Below are positions 9,002 through 16,999 of a stretch of DNA of 29,408 nt, in pieces. The notes below the pieces were generated by a model. That model saw only the letters and a list, made by a program, of their open reading frames with translations. It searched no databases and was not told the origin of the DNA. Both the position numbers and the translations under genes were made by a program. Position 1 is the first letter of the stretch. Every line of letters starts with the position of its first letter. The stretch is from an uncultured Flavobacteriales bacterium (GTDB lineage Bacteria; Bacteroidota; Bacteroidia; Flavobacteriales_D; Sanyastnellaceae). The stretch covers positions 1 to 29,408 of the forward strand of contig CALKYI010000063.1 of assembly GCA_938003665.1 (NCBI GenBank), given 5' to 3'.

Positions 9002-11557
9002 TCAGACTGCGTTCCGGCTGGCATTGATAATACCGAACATCGATCGGACAACAAGCCGTTTCAAAACGTCAGCCTCCCACTTTGATGACTCATCGCCGTT
9101 GGCCAACTGTCCCAGAGCGAAGTGCTGCATGACCAGCAGCGGACGGATGATGTCGTCTCGGAGTCCAATGCTCTCTTTGATGTGTGGGTTGCGCTCCATC
9201 AGCGATTGCTGACCGGCAATGTCGAGCACCCAGCGCTTGGTCAATTCGTATTCGTCTCGCACCATGCTCCAGATGCCGCCAAATTGTGTGTCGTGTTCCA
9301 AGTGGGCAGTGAGGCGAAAGTCGCTCTTCATCATGCTCTGCATGCTGTTTTCCACCAATGCCCGGAAGAAGGAGTTGTCGCGGTACAACGCACGCGCTTC
9401 TTCAATGCGTCCCTCGCTGTCTAGCCACTCCAATGCAGTACCCAAGCCGAAGAAGCCCGGTACGTTCTGCTTGAGCTGGGTCCACGACCCCACAAACGGA
9501 ATGGCTCGCAAGTCGCCAAACGTCAGCGGACCGTCCTTGGCCCGACTCGTGGGGCGACTGCCAATGTTGGTTTCGCCGTAGTACTTGAGCGTTCCCCACT
9601 GCGTGAGGTAGTTCATGAACTCCGGATGTTCCTTCAACTGGGTGTAATGCGCAAACGAATGCTGGCCCAAGGCCTGAATTAGCGCTTCTTGTTCCGCACT
9701 GAAATGAGTCTGCGAATCTTCGAAAATGCGGCTCTGGAGGCCCGCCGTCAGTAGCAATTCGAGGTTGAATCCCGCTGAGCGAGGGATGCCAAAATTGGAA
9801 CTGATGGTTTGCCCCTGAATGGTCGTTTGGATTTCGGTGTTCTCGATGTCCTGTCCGTGCGCTGCATAAAACCGGTGGGTATTGCCGCCTCCGCGTGCTG
9901 GCGGTCCACCGCGCCCGTCGAAAAAGACAACCGTGATGCCCTCATCTCGGGAAAGCTTCGACAACCGACGCTTTGCCTCGTAAATGGACCAATTGGCTTG
10001 CAAATAGCCACCGTCCTTGGTGCCATCCGAAAAACCGAGCATCACCGTCTGGCGATCGCCACGGCGGCTCAAATGCGCCCGGTACTTGGCATGCGTGTAC
10101 ATGTCGCGCACCTCGTCTTCTGATCGGGCCAAGTCTGCTATGGTCTCAAAGAGCGGTACGATATCCAGTGCGGTCTCCTCATCCAATCCGGCCATCCGAG
10201 CCAATGCCGCAACGGCCGCCACATCAATGATGCCACGGCAGTTGCTGATGATGTAGCGGTGGCAGGCCCGAACGCCGTTGTGCTTTTGGATTTTGGCCAT
10301 CGTACGCAACGATGCGATAATGTCGTGGTGCCGCTCTTCTTCGAGTCGATCCACGGCGCCTTTCCATTTGTCACTGAGCAATTCATTGACTTGCTCCGCG
10401 GCCGGCAGTGCTCGGAAGGCTTCGACATCGACACCTGCCACGGCAAGCGCTTCATCCAAGGCCTTCTGGATCACTCGGCTATCCTGCCGGATGTCCAAGC
10501 TAGCAAAATGCAAGCCGAACAAGCGCAACTTGAATTGGAACCCTCGGATTTTCTCAATAAACAGTCCGTTCGAATGCTTCGCGACCCATTGGGCGATCTC
10601 ATCCAGTTCGTTATTCAAATCCGCCACGGACAACACCGCGGAATCCGGGTGAAGCATGGCGTATTCAATCCGGTCTTGAAGTTGGTCGAGGCGGGTGGAC
10701 ACGTGCTTAAACGTGATGCGGCGGCGCAAATCGCGGATCTCACGGCGGTAGCATCGCAGCAAGGTCAGGCGTAGGCGCTCTGCGACATTCCATGTCGTTT
10801 GCGAATCGACAAAGGGGTTGCCGTCGCGATCCCCACCGGGCCAGAAACCAATGGAAATCAGGCCCTCACTCAGGGCTTGAGCCGAGGGGTCGTCGAGGGT
10901 CTGGGCCACCTTGGCGTACAGCTCTGGCGCCGCGTGGTAGAAGACGTTTTCCAGGTACCACGTTTGGCGCACGGCTTCGTCGTACGGGGTGGGCGGTTCC
11001 GAATTGAAAAACGGCGTCAGTCCCAGTTGGTGGAGGAGTTTCCGAATGCTGACCAGGTCGTTTTCTTCCATGGCCTTGGCCAAGTCCGTGATGATGGCCA
11101 GCGCATTGCCTGGGTAAAATTGCGTCGGGTGTGCCGTCAAGACCACGCGCACGGCGTATTCGCCCAAAATCTCCCTCAAATCCTCCTCCTTGCGGTGACG
11201 GCGAATCCGCTGCATGAAACTCTGCAGCGACTCGGCACCGCCCAAATCATTGAGTTGCGCATACCGGGCATCTTCCAAGGCATCCACCAACACCACCTGC
11301 CGTTCGACGTATTGAATGATGCGGAACAACAGGTCCGCTTTACTCTCCACGTCATGCAGGCCTTGGGAAGCAAAAAAACCATCGAGGATTTCCGCGGGCG
11401 TTTTGGCCTGGTTCAGTCCCTCGTCGCAAGCTTCTTGCAGCAACGGCACGCGCAGCCCCGTTTGACGAATGCCATCCAACGGCAGGGTCAAGAAAATGCC
11501 ATTGAATACGTGAAACGGATGGCTGACAACTGCACTGTACTCTTTTCGATCTTTCAT
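9002..11557 (-). CDS. ppc: Phosphoenolpyruvate carboxylase
   Basis: PEPC carboxylates PEP with bicarbonate to give oxaloacetate, an anaplerotic cytoplasmic reaction. The 851-residue protein is slightly shorter than the 880-930 of E. coli-type enzymes. Motifs in order: VVLTAHPTQ with catalytic His143, GGDRDGNP (241-248), a TVMLGFSDGTKDGG segment (504-517), FFDGRGGPPARGGG (545-558), IGSRPTSR (666-673) and LRAIPFVGSWTQ (683-694). Two departures stand out. The usual FHGRGG is FDGRGG (His to Asp). The canonical C-terminal ...NTG is replaced by ...SRNAV. I believe both occur in other Bacteroidota PEPCs, so I read them as lineage features. The gene is divergent from trmD and convergent with the peptidase gene. 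Confidence 0.96.
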   Translation of the reverse strand: MKDRKEYSAVVSHPFHVFNGIFLTLPLDGIRQTGLRVPLLQEACDEGLNQAKTPAEILDGFFASQGLHDVESKADLLFRIIQYVERQVVLVDALEDARYAQLNDLGGAESLQSFMQRIRRHRKEEDLREILGEYAVRVVLTAHPTQFYPGNALAIITDLAKAMEENDLVSIRKLLHQLGLTPFFNSEPPTPYDEAVRQTWYLENVFYHAAPELYAKVAQTLDDPSAQALSEGLISIGFWPGGDRDGNPFVDSQTTWNVAERLRLTLLRCYRREIRDLRRRITFKHVSTRLDQLQDRIEYAMLHPDSAVLSVADLNNELDEIAQWVAKHSNGLFIEKIRGFQFKLRLFGLHFASLDIRQDSRVIQKALDEALAVAGVDVEAFRALPAAEQVNELLSDKWKGAVDRLEEERHHDIIASLRTMAKIQKHNGVRACHRYIISNCRGIIDVAAVAALARMAGLDEETALDIVPLFETIADLARSEDEVRDMYTHAKYRAHLSRRGDRQTVMLGFSDGTKDGGYLQANWSIYEAKRRLSKLSRDEGITVVFFDGRGGPPARGGGNTHRFYAAHGQDIENTEIQTTIQGQTISSNFGIPRSAGFNLELLLTAGLQSRIFEDSQTHFSAEQEALIQALGQHSFAHYTQLKEHPEFMNYLTQWGTLKYYGETNIGSRPTSRAKDGPLTFGDLRAIPFVGSWTQLKQNVPGFFGLGTALEWLDSEGRIEEARALYRDNSFFRALVENSMQSMMKSDFRLTAHLEHDTQFGGIWSMVRDEYELTKRWVLDIAGQQSLMERNPHIKESIGLRDDIIRPLLVMQHFALGQLANGDESSKWEADVLKRLVVRSMFGIINASRNAV

Positions 11558-11576
11558 GCCCTTCGTGACTGGACTA

Positions 11577-11584
11577 CAAAGGTA
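11577..11584 (-). promoter_or_regulatory. Putative -7 promoter element for ppc
   Basis: The minus strand reads TACCTTTG, a full match to the Bacteroidota -7 consensus TAnnTTTG. It lies about 19 bases before the ppc ATG, predicting a leader of roughly 12-14 nt. No convincing -33 TTTG is visible at the right distance. It mirrors the trmD element across a 9-bp inverted repeat. Confidence 0.45.
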
Positions 11585-11614
11585 CTTTCCACCGCTGACA
11601 TAACCGGCTTCATG

Positions 11615-11622
11615 TACCTTTG
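11615..11622 (+). promoter_or_regulatory. Putative -7 promoter element for trmD-rplS
   Basis: TACCTTTG matches the Bacteroidota -7 consensus TAnnTTTG exactly and lies 18 bases before the trmD ATG. A TGACA stretch at 11596-11600 is the only -35/-33-like candidate, and its spacing is too short to be convincing. Confidence 0.45.
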
Positions 11623-11640
11623 GGGCATCTTCTGCTTTCC

Positions 11641-12324
11641 ATGCGCATCGACATCCTCACCGTTGTACCCTCTTTGCTCGACAGCCCGCTTTCGGACAGC
11701 ATCGTCCAGCGCGCACGCGACAAAGGAGTTGTGGACATTCGAGTCCACAACATCCGCGATTGGAGCAAAGACAAGCACAACAAGGTGGACGACGAGCCCT
11801 TTGGAGGAATCGCCGGCATGGTCATGACCATTCAGCCCATCCTCGACGCCATCGAAGCATTGCAGTCTGAGTGCACCTACAGCGAAATCATTTACCTCAC
11901 CCCCGACGGTGAGCCCCTCAAACAAGCCCGCGTCAATCAACTCTCGATTTCCGGCAATTTGCTCATCATCTGTGGCCACTACAAAGGCATCGACCAGCGG
12001 CTGCGCGATCACGTGGTAACCCTCGAATTGTCCATTGGTGACTACGTGCTCTCTGGAGGTGAACTTGCCGCCGCGGTGTTGACCGATGCCATCGTTCGGC
12101 TTTTGCCCGGCGCAATTGGTGACGAACAAAGCGCTTTGACAGACAGCTTCCAGGACGAATTGCTCGCCCCGCCAGTGTACACCCGTCCCGCGAACTACAA
12201 CGGCTGGGAAGTGCCGGAAATCCTGCGCTCTGGTGACCACGCGGCCATTGAGAAATGGATGGAAGAGCAAGCCTACGAGCGCACCAAAGCGCGTCGGCCG
12301 GATTTGCTCAAAAAAGATTCCTGA
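11641..12324 (+). CDS. trmD: tRNA (guanine-N1)-methyltransferase TrmD
   Basis: TrmD uses S-adenosylmethionine to methylate G37 of tRNAs with a G36, preventing +1 frameshifting. The product is 227 residues, typical of Bacteroidota (E. coli 255). The N-terminus MRIDILTVVP begins the SPOUT domain. The trefoil knot is visible as LLIICGHYKGIDQR (108-120) and SIGDYVLSGGEL (131-142). The probable catalytic aspartate is Asp168 in LTDSF, followed by PPVYTRP. The ATG at 11641 is chosen because it starts the first beta strand; the frame is open a few codons further up but without an ATG, and those codons overlap the promoter element. rplS follows 73 bp downstream, the classic trmD-rplS pairing. Confidence 0.97.
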   Translation: MRIDILTVVPSLLDSPLSDSIVQRARDKGVVDIRVHNIRDWSKDKHNKVDDEPFGGIAGMVMTIQPILDAIEALQSECTYSEIIYLTPDGEPLKQARVNQLSISGNLLIICGHYKGIDQRLRDHVVTLELSIGDYVLSGGELAAAVLTDAIVRLLPGAIGDEQSALTDSFQDELLAPPVYTRPANYNGWEVPEILRSGDHAAIEKWMEEQAYERTKARRPDLLKKDS

Positions 12325-12355
12325 AAAAGAGTTCAAATCCTATCCGGATTATTCG

Positions 12356-12363
12356 TAATATTG
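12356..12363 (+). promoter_or_regulatory. Possible -7 promoter element for rplS
   Basis: TAATATTG is one mismatch from TAnnTTTG and lies 34 bases before the rplS ATG, in the 73-bp trmD-rplS gap. A short AATCC/GGATT hairpin (12336-12350) lies just upstream. rplS could equally be served by the trmD promoter alone. Confidence 0.28.
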
Positions 12364-12397
12364 CACCCCAATTCACGGGAGTAGAAAAACGAATACC

Positions 12398-12757
12398 ATG
12401 GACCGCATCAAGGACATCGCAAGCAAAATTGTCGAAACCCCCACTTGGCCCGAATTCCGTGCCGGTGACACCGTTACGGTAACGATCAAGATTCGCGAGG
12501 GAAACAAAGAGCGTTTGCAGAAGTTCCAAGGCGTTGTGATTCAGCGCAGAGGCGCGGCCAACACCGAAACGTTCACCGTACGCAAGATGGCGTCTGGTGT
12601 TGGTGTTGAGCGTGTATTCCCTGTTGCTTCCCCCCTCATCGAGAACATCGAAGTGAACAAGCGAGGTAAGGTACGCCGTGCGCGCATCTACTACCTCCGT
12701 GAATTGACTGGTAAGGCTGCGCGCATCAAAGAGCGCCGCGCCGTTGCCAAGAAGTAA
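12398..12757 (+). CDS. rplS: 50S ribosomal protein L19
   Basis: L19 sits at the 30S-50S interface of the ribosome. The 119-residue protein has the family's features: the FRAGDTVTVTIKIREGNKER segment, QKFQGVVIQRRG, and the basic C-terminal RRARIYYLRELTGKAARIKE. The length is normal. It follows trmD and is followed 19 bp after the stop by a strong terminator. A GGGAG at 12376-12380 is too far (17 nt) from the ATG to act as a normal ribosome binding site. Confidence 0.98.
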   Translation: MDRIKDIASKIVETPTWPEFRAGDTVTVTIKIREGNKERLQKFQGVVIQRRGAANTETFTVRKMASGVGVERVFPVASPLIENIEVNKRGKVRRARIYYLRELTGKAARIKERRAVAKK

Positions 12758-12776
12758 TTGCTACACTCACAAAACC

Positions 12777-12808
12777 AAAAAGGCCCGCTCGATGCGGGCC
12801 TTTTTTAT
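12777..12808 (+). terminator. Intrinsic terminator after rplS, probably bidirectional
   Basis: A perfect 12-bp stem, AAAAAGGCCCGC with GCGGGCCTTTTT, and a 5-base loop (12789-12793), running directly into T6. The A-run on the left arm gives a T-run for minus-strand transcription, so it can also end the convergent ftcD-hutI transcript, whose stop is at 12825. Confidence 0.93.
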
Positions 12809-12824
12809 TCCATCTTCTTTCGCC

Positions 12825-14522
12825 TTATGCTGCTCCGCCGAGCACGGCAGCTACGCGGTCCAATACGCGTGCTTCACGCGCATCGATGTCGGCCCAGAGC
12901 GCATCCGCCTCTGCGACGACCGCCGCACTGTATGTTGCATCCTCTAGATCTTGCAGGTTGACACGGGCATTGAGGATGGCGCCTTTAACACCCGTTCGAA
13001 TTGCCATGGCCCCTACCCCTGAATCCGTAATGGAATTGGGATTGCCGATCGCAGCCATCTCCTCGGCAATGGTCATCGCGTCAGCCGCGAGACGGGCGAC
13101 CCGCATTGGAATTTCAATGGCGTTTTTGGTGGCATCTTGAATGGCCGCATGACGCGCTTGTTGTTGCGCTTCAGTGCCCTTGGGCATACCATAAGCTTCC
13201 ATGATGGCATTGAACGCCGCCGTATCTGCATCTACGAGCAGCTCGAGTTGGTTTTGCAAAGCAATGCCTCGCTCGGCCACACGGCTGAATTCCTCCCAGC
13301 GATCGTCCCATCCTCGTTTGTGCGCTGAAAGGTTGGCCACCATCGTCGCTAGGGCCACGCCCATCGTAGCCGAATAGGCAGCGACCGATCCACCTCCCGG
13401 CGCCGGGCTTTCTGACGCGGTCTCTGTGGCGAAGGCGCCGAGGGAGAGGTCCAACAACGGTGTGTTTCGATCAGCAGCAATCATGAATTCAATGACACGC
13501 TTATTGGGATCAAACGGTCCGAGGTCGTCCAGACCGAGGGACTTCACAGCGATCTTCACTTTTTCGGCCGTACTGATGCCCAGGCTGCGTTGCTGCTTGC
13601 GCAGGAAATAATCTGCAGCGTCCGTCATCACGCGCAACGGCAGCAATCCAACCAGTTCCGAACCCGTCACGCGGATGCCTCGCTCCTGCGCTTTGGCACA
13701 CGCCTCATCGAAGGCGATGTGCACAGGGGTGGTTTGGATGTCGGTCAGGTTCAACGACAACTGGGCAATGCCGTACTCTTCGATGTACCACCCAATTCCC
13801 TTCACGGCTTTGAGCGAGCCGGGAATGCGCTCGGGTTCTCCATTGGCGTCTTTCACGATTGGACTTCCCGGTCCGCCCGTGCGCTTTACACGACCCGATT
13901 CTCGGATGTCGAAGGCGATGGCATTGGCACGGCGCGAACTCGTCGTGTTCAGGTTGATGTTGTAGGCAATCAAAAAATCACGGGCTCCGATTGCGGTGGC
14001 GCCACTCTTTTGGGTATGTTCATTCCACGCAGCAGGTCCAAAGTCCGGTGCTCCCTCTGTCGTCTCCAATTTGGCCAAGCCTTCATACTGACCCTTGCGG
14101 CAATGCGCGAGGTTTTTCCGGGCCTCCGTCTTGGCAGCAGATTCGTAGAAATAACCCGGAATGCCGAGCTCCGCCCCGACGCGCTCGCCCAAGGCATGGG
14201 CAATGGCCGCGCATTCCTCCATGGTCACACCGCTGACGGGTACAAACGGGCATACATCCGTCGCGCCCATGCGGGGGTGTTCGCCCCGGTGCTTGCGCAT
14301 GTCAATGAGTTCAGCGGCTTTTTGGATCAACCGAAATGCGGCCTCACCAATGACTTCGGGCGGCCCCACGAACGTAATGACGGTTCGGTTGGTGGATTTG
14401 CCTGGATCGACATCCAACAAACGGACCCCCTCTACGGATTCTACAACACGGGATACCGCTTCAATAACGGCGGGATTGCGCCCTTCGGAAATATTGGGCA
14501 CGCATTCGACTAGTCGTTGCAT
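12825..14522 (-). CDS. ftcD: Bifunctional glutamate formiminotransferase / formiminotetrahydrofolate cyclodeaminase
   Basis: A 565-residue fusion like the mammalian FTCD. Residues 1 to about 330 are the formiminotransferase: VECVPNISEGRN at the start and GEHPRMGATDVCPFVP with catalytic His82, the same number as in the pig enzyme. From about 350 comes the cyclodeaminase: ESPAPGGGSVAAYSA (371-385), LLVDADTAAFNAI with Asp431/Asp433, and NPNSITDSGVGA (494-505). Together they transfer the formimino group of formiminoglutamate to tetrahydrofolate and convert it to methenyl-THF plus ammonia, the last steps of histidine catabolism. It lies 50 bp downstream of hutI on the same strand. In that gap TTGA (14571-14568) and TATTTTCG (14550-14543) on the minus strand could form a weak internal promoter. 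Confidence 0.96.
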   Translation of the reverse strand: MQRLVECVPNISEGRNPAVIEAVSRVVESVEGVRLLDVDPGKSTNRTVITFVGPPEVIGEAAFRLIQKAAELIDMRKHRGEHPRMGATDVCPFVPVSGVTMEECAAIAHALGERVGAELGIPGYFYESAAKTEARKNLAHCRKGQYEGLAKLETTEGAPDFGPAAWNEHTQKSGATAIGARDFLIAYNINLNTTSSRRANAIAFDIRESGRVKRTGGPGSPIVKDANGEPERIPGSLKAVKGIGWYIEEYGIAQLSLNLTDIQTTPVHIAFDEACAKAQERGIRVTGSELVGLLPLRVMTDAADYFLRKQQRSLGISTAEKVKIAVKSLGLDDLGPFDPNKRVIEFMIAADRNTPLLDLSLGAFATETASESPAPGGGSVAAYSATMGVALATMVANLSAHKRGWDDRWEEFSRVAERGIALQNQLELLVDADTAAFNAIMEAYGMPKGTEAQQQARHAAIQDATKNAIEIPMRVARLAADAMTIAEEMAAIGNPNSITDSGVGAMAIRTGVKGAILNARVNLQDLEDATYSAAVVAEADALWADIDAREARVLDRVAAVLGGAA

Positions 14523-14572
14523 TTTCTTGGCATATTACCTGCCGAAAATACACGGACGAGGACGGTTTCAAC

Positions 14573-15829
14573 TCACTGGACGATGCCATCAATGAACACC
14601 TTTTCAACCGGTTCTTCACCGAAGTCGTAGGCCAGGTCTTCAAGGCCATTCAAAGGACGCGTCACGATGACATTCGCCGCACGCCCGCGGGCAATGACAC
14701 CCGCCCGGTCAGCACATTCCATAGCGGCAGCTCCATTGATGGTCGCAGCAGCAATGGCCTCCAGCGGGTGCATTTTCATCTTCAAAATCGCCAACTGCAC
14801 CACCCGATTCATGTTGCTCGAAGGCGCGGAACCCGGGTTGAAATCTGTGGCCAGCGATACGGGTATATCGGCTTCCATCAATTCATGGACGGGGGTGTAC
14901 GGAATGCCCAAAAAATACGAGCACCCCGGGAGGGCCGTAGCGATGGTCGGACTGCTGGAATCAACGGCATGCTTCAATTCCTCAACGTCTTCTGCATTCA
15001 ACTCCTCCAAGTGGTCCACCGATACGGCTTTCGAATTAACACAAAGCTTTACCCCACCAAATGCATTGAATTGATTTACATGTACTTTGGATTTCAGCCC
15101 GTGCGAAGCAGCCGCATCCAATAGCGACTGGGTTTCCTCCAAACCGAAGTATCCTTTTTCGCAGAACGCATCCACGTAATCTGCAAGCCCTTCGTTGGCC
15201 ACAACCGGCAGCGCTTCATCAATCATGTGCGCAGTCCAAGTTGCCGCAGTCCACTCACCTGAAGGCACCGCATGGCACGCTAAAAATGTCGCCTTGATGG
15301 GGATGGGGAATTCTTCCTTCAAGGCGCGGATGACCCGCAGCATTTTTAATTCTGCCTCTGCCGTCAGGCCGTAGCCGCTTTTGATTTCGATGGACCCTGT
15401 ACCGGTGCGCATGGCCTGCTGTAATCGGTGGCGCGCATCAGCCAGCAACTCCTCTTCGGACATGGCCTGCAGGGCGCGGGCCGAATTGAGGATTCCACCT
15501 CCTTCTTCAGCAATTTCTTGGTAGCTCTTCCCTTCAAGGCGGCTCAAAAACTCCCCGGATCGACTGGCGGCAAATACGAGGTGGGTGTGGCTGTCACACC
15601 ACGCAGGCAGCACGTATTTCCCTTCGCAGTCGACCACTTCCAGCCCGCTCCAATCGGCAATGCCCGGAAAGTCGTCCATGGAGCCAAAGTCCACAATGAT
15701 CCCGTCTTCAATGGCCAACCACGCCTGCTCCAACACCGGAAGGGATCGCATCTCTCCACCTTTTAGATACTGCGGCGGTGCATCGTACGCACCCACCAAC
15801 CCTTTGATGTTCTTCCAGAGCATTCGCAT
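14573..15829 (-). CDS. hutI: Imidazolonepropionase HutI
   Basis: HutI is an amidohydrolase-superfamily metalloenzyme that opens 4-imidazolone-5-propionate to N-formimino-L-glutamate, the substrate of the ftcD product downstream. Counting from the chosen start (418 residues), the metal ligands are readable: His81 and His83 in CDSHTHLVFA, His250 in KVHVNQF and Asp329 in LATDFNPG. KSGYGL and CHAVP are also present. The frame is open another 69 codons upstream into aroC, but that part looks like a shadow of aroC. I place the start at MRMLWKNI; the second Met two codons later is possible. The promoter must lie in the 45-bp gap to aroC; TACCTTGC (15841-15834, minus strand) is a poor candidate. Confidence 0.95.
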   Translation of the reverse strand: MRMLWKNIKGLVGAYDAPPQYLKGGEMRSLPVLEQAWLAIEDGIIVDFGSMDDFPGIADWSGLEVVDCEGKYVLPAWCDSHTHLVFAASRSGEFLSRLEGKSYQEIAEEGGGILNSARALQAMSEEELLADARHRLQQAMRTGTGSIEIKSGYGLTAEAELKMLRVIRALKEEFPIPIKATFLACHAVPSGEWTAATWTAHMIDEALPVVANEGLADYVDAFCEKGYFGLEETQSLLDAAASHGLKSKVHVNQFNAFGGVKLCVNSKAVSVDHLEELNAEDVEELKHAVDSSSPTIATALPGCSYFLGIPYTPVHELMEADIPVSLATDFNPGSAPSSNMNRVVQLAILKMKMHPLEAIAAATINGAAAMECADRAGVIARGRAANVIVTRPLNGLEDLAYDFGEEPVEKVFIDGIVQ

Positions 15830-15862
15830 GGCCGCAAGGTAGCAATCCCCGCGCGGGTTCCG

Positions 15863-15870
15863 TAAATTTG
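15863..15870 (+). promoter_or_regulatory. Putative -7 promoter element for aroC
   Basis: TAAATTTG matches the Bacteroidota -7 consensus TAnnTTTG exactly. Only four bases separate it from the aroC ATG, which predicts a leaderless or nearly leaderless message. No clear -33 element is visible upstream in the 45-bp gap, which is shared with the divergent hutI. Confidence 0.42.
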
Positions 15871-15874
15871 AAGC

Positions 15875-16957
15875 ATGGCGGGCAACACATTTGGCACCTT
15901 GTTTCGGCTGACTACGTTTGGCGAATCCCATGGCCCTGCCATTGGCGGCGTCATCGACGGGTGCCCAGCAGGATTGAGGCTCGACACCAATGCGGTTCAA
16001 GCGGAATTGGACCGTAGGCGTCCAGGTCAGTCCCACCTAACCACGCCGCGGAAAGAGCGCGACTCGGTTGAATGGTTGAGCGGCATTCACGAGGGCACGA
16101 CCACCGGAGCCCCAATTGGATTCATGCTCCGCAACGAAGACCCGAAGTCCGGCGATTACGACCACCTCCAATCCGCCTTCCGCCCTTCCCACGCCGATTA
16201 CACGTACACGGCCAAGTACGGGCACCGCGATCACCGGGGCGGTGGGCGCGCGTCTGCTCGCGAGACCGCATGCCGCGTAGCTGCGGGAGCCATTGCGCGG
16301 CAACTCTTGGCATCAGCTGGCATTGACGTTTCAGCCTACGTCGAGCGCGTGGAAAAAACCGCCGTGCCCTTTGCGCCGAGGTTCTTCGACCGCACTGAAG
16401 TCGACGCTTCACCCACCCGTTGTCCTGACCCCGAAACAGCCGCTTCGATGGCAGCCCTTATCGAGGCCGTCCGCAAAGAGGGCGATACCGTAGGTGGCAC
16501 CGTGGCGTTGGTTGGACGAGGCATACCCGCTGGCTTGGGCGAACCCGTTTTTGACAAATTCCAAGCCACCCTCGCCCATGCATTGTGGAGCCTGCCGGCA
16601 GTGAAATCAATGGAAGTCGGCTCGGGACTGCGCGGAACGACCATGCGGGGTTCGGCACATAACGACGCCTTCCAAACGGACGAGCAAGGTCAAGTGCGCA
16701 CGGCGACCAACCACAGCGGCGGCATCCAAGGCGGCATCACCAACGGTGAAGACCTCATTGTTCGCATCGGATTCAAGCCAGTCTCGACGCTCATGAAGCC
16801 GCAGTCATCTGTCAACGCGGACGGTGAAGCCATCACGTTGGATGGCAAAGGCCGGCACGACCCCTGCGTCTTGCCGCGTGCGGTGCCGATTGTCGAGGCC
16901 ATGGCGCTGTTAGTATTGGCGGATCATTGGTTGATAAACCGCGCCGCCAAACTCTGA
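15875..16957 (+). CDS. aroC: Chorismate synthase
   Basis: AroC converts 5-enolpyruvylshikimate 3-phosphate to chorismate with reduced FMN, the last common step of aromatic amino acid synthesis. The 360-residue length is standard. Signature segments are visible: FGESHGPAIGGVIDGCPAG (15-33), the DHRGGGRASARETACRVAAG block (119-138), a GLRGTTMRGSAHND stretch and RHDPCVLPRAVPIVEAM near the C-terminus. Divergent from hutI with a 45-bp shared gap; the start ATG is supported by the conserved N-terminal AGNTFGTLFRLTTFGESHG. Confidence 0.97.
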   Translation: MAGNTFGTLFRLTTFGESHGPAIGGVIDGCPAGLRLDTNAVQAELDRRRPGQSHLTTPRKERDSVEWLSGIHEGTTTGAPIGFMLRNEDPKSGDYDHLQSAFRPSHADYTYTAKYGHRDHRGGGRASARETACRVAAGAIARQLLASAGIDVSAYVERVEKTAVPFAPRFFDRTEVDASPTRCPDPETAASMAALIEAVRKEGDTVGGTVALVGRGIPAGLGEPVFDKFQATLAHALWSLPAVKSMEVGSGLRGTTMRGSAHNDAFQTDEQGQVRTATNHSGGIQGGITNGEDLIVRIGFKPVSTLMKPQSSVNADGEAITLDGKGRHDPCVLPRAVPIVEAMALLVLADHWLINRAAKL

Positions 16958-16999
16958 TAATCCGAGGTTTTCCGGGCGTTCAACGTGTACATTAGAGGC

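Noticed and set aside
10799..11827. A 342-codon plus-strand open frame opposite ppc and running into trmD
   Set aside because: It overlaps two firmly identified genes and the divergent promoter region; its translation has no recognisable domain.
12744..12961. Short plus-strand frames after rplS
   Set aside because: They span the rplS terminator and the end of ftcD; no similarity to any protein I know.
15830..16036. A 69-codon N-terminal extension of hutI into aroC
   Set aside because: The extension lies opposite the conserved aroC N-terminus and has no HutI similarity; the ATG at 15829 starts the conserved region.
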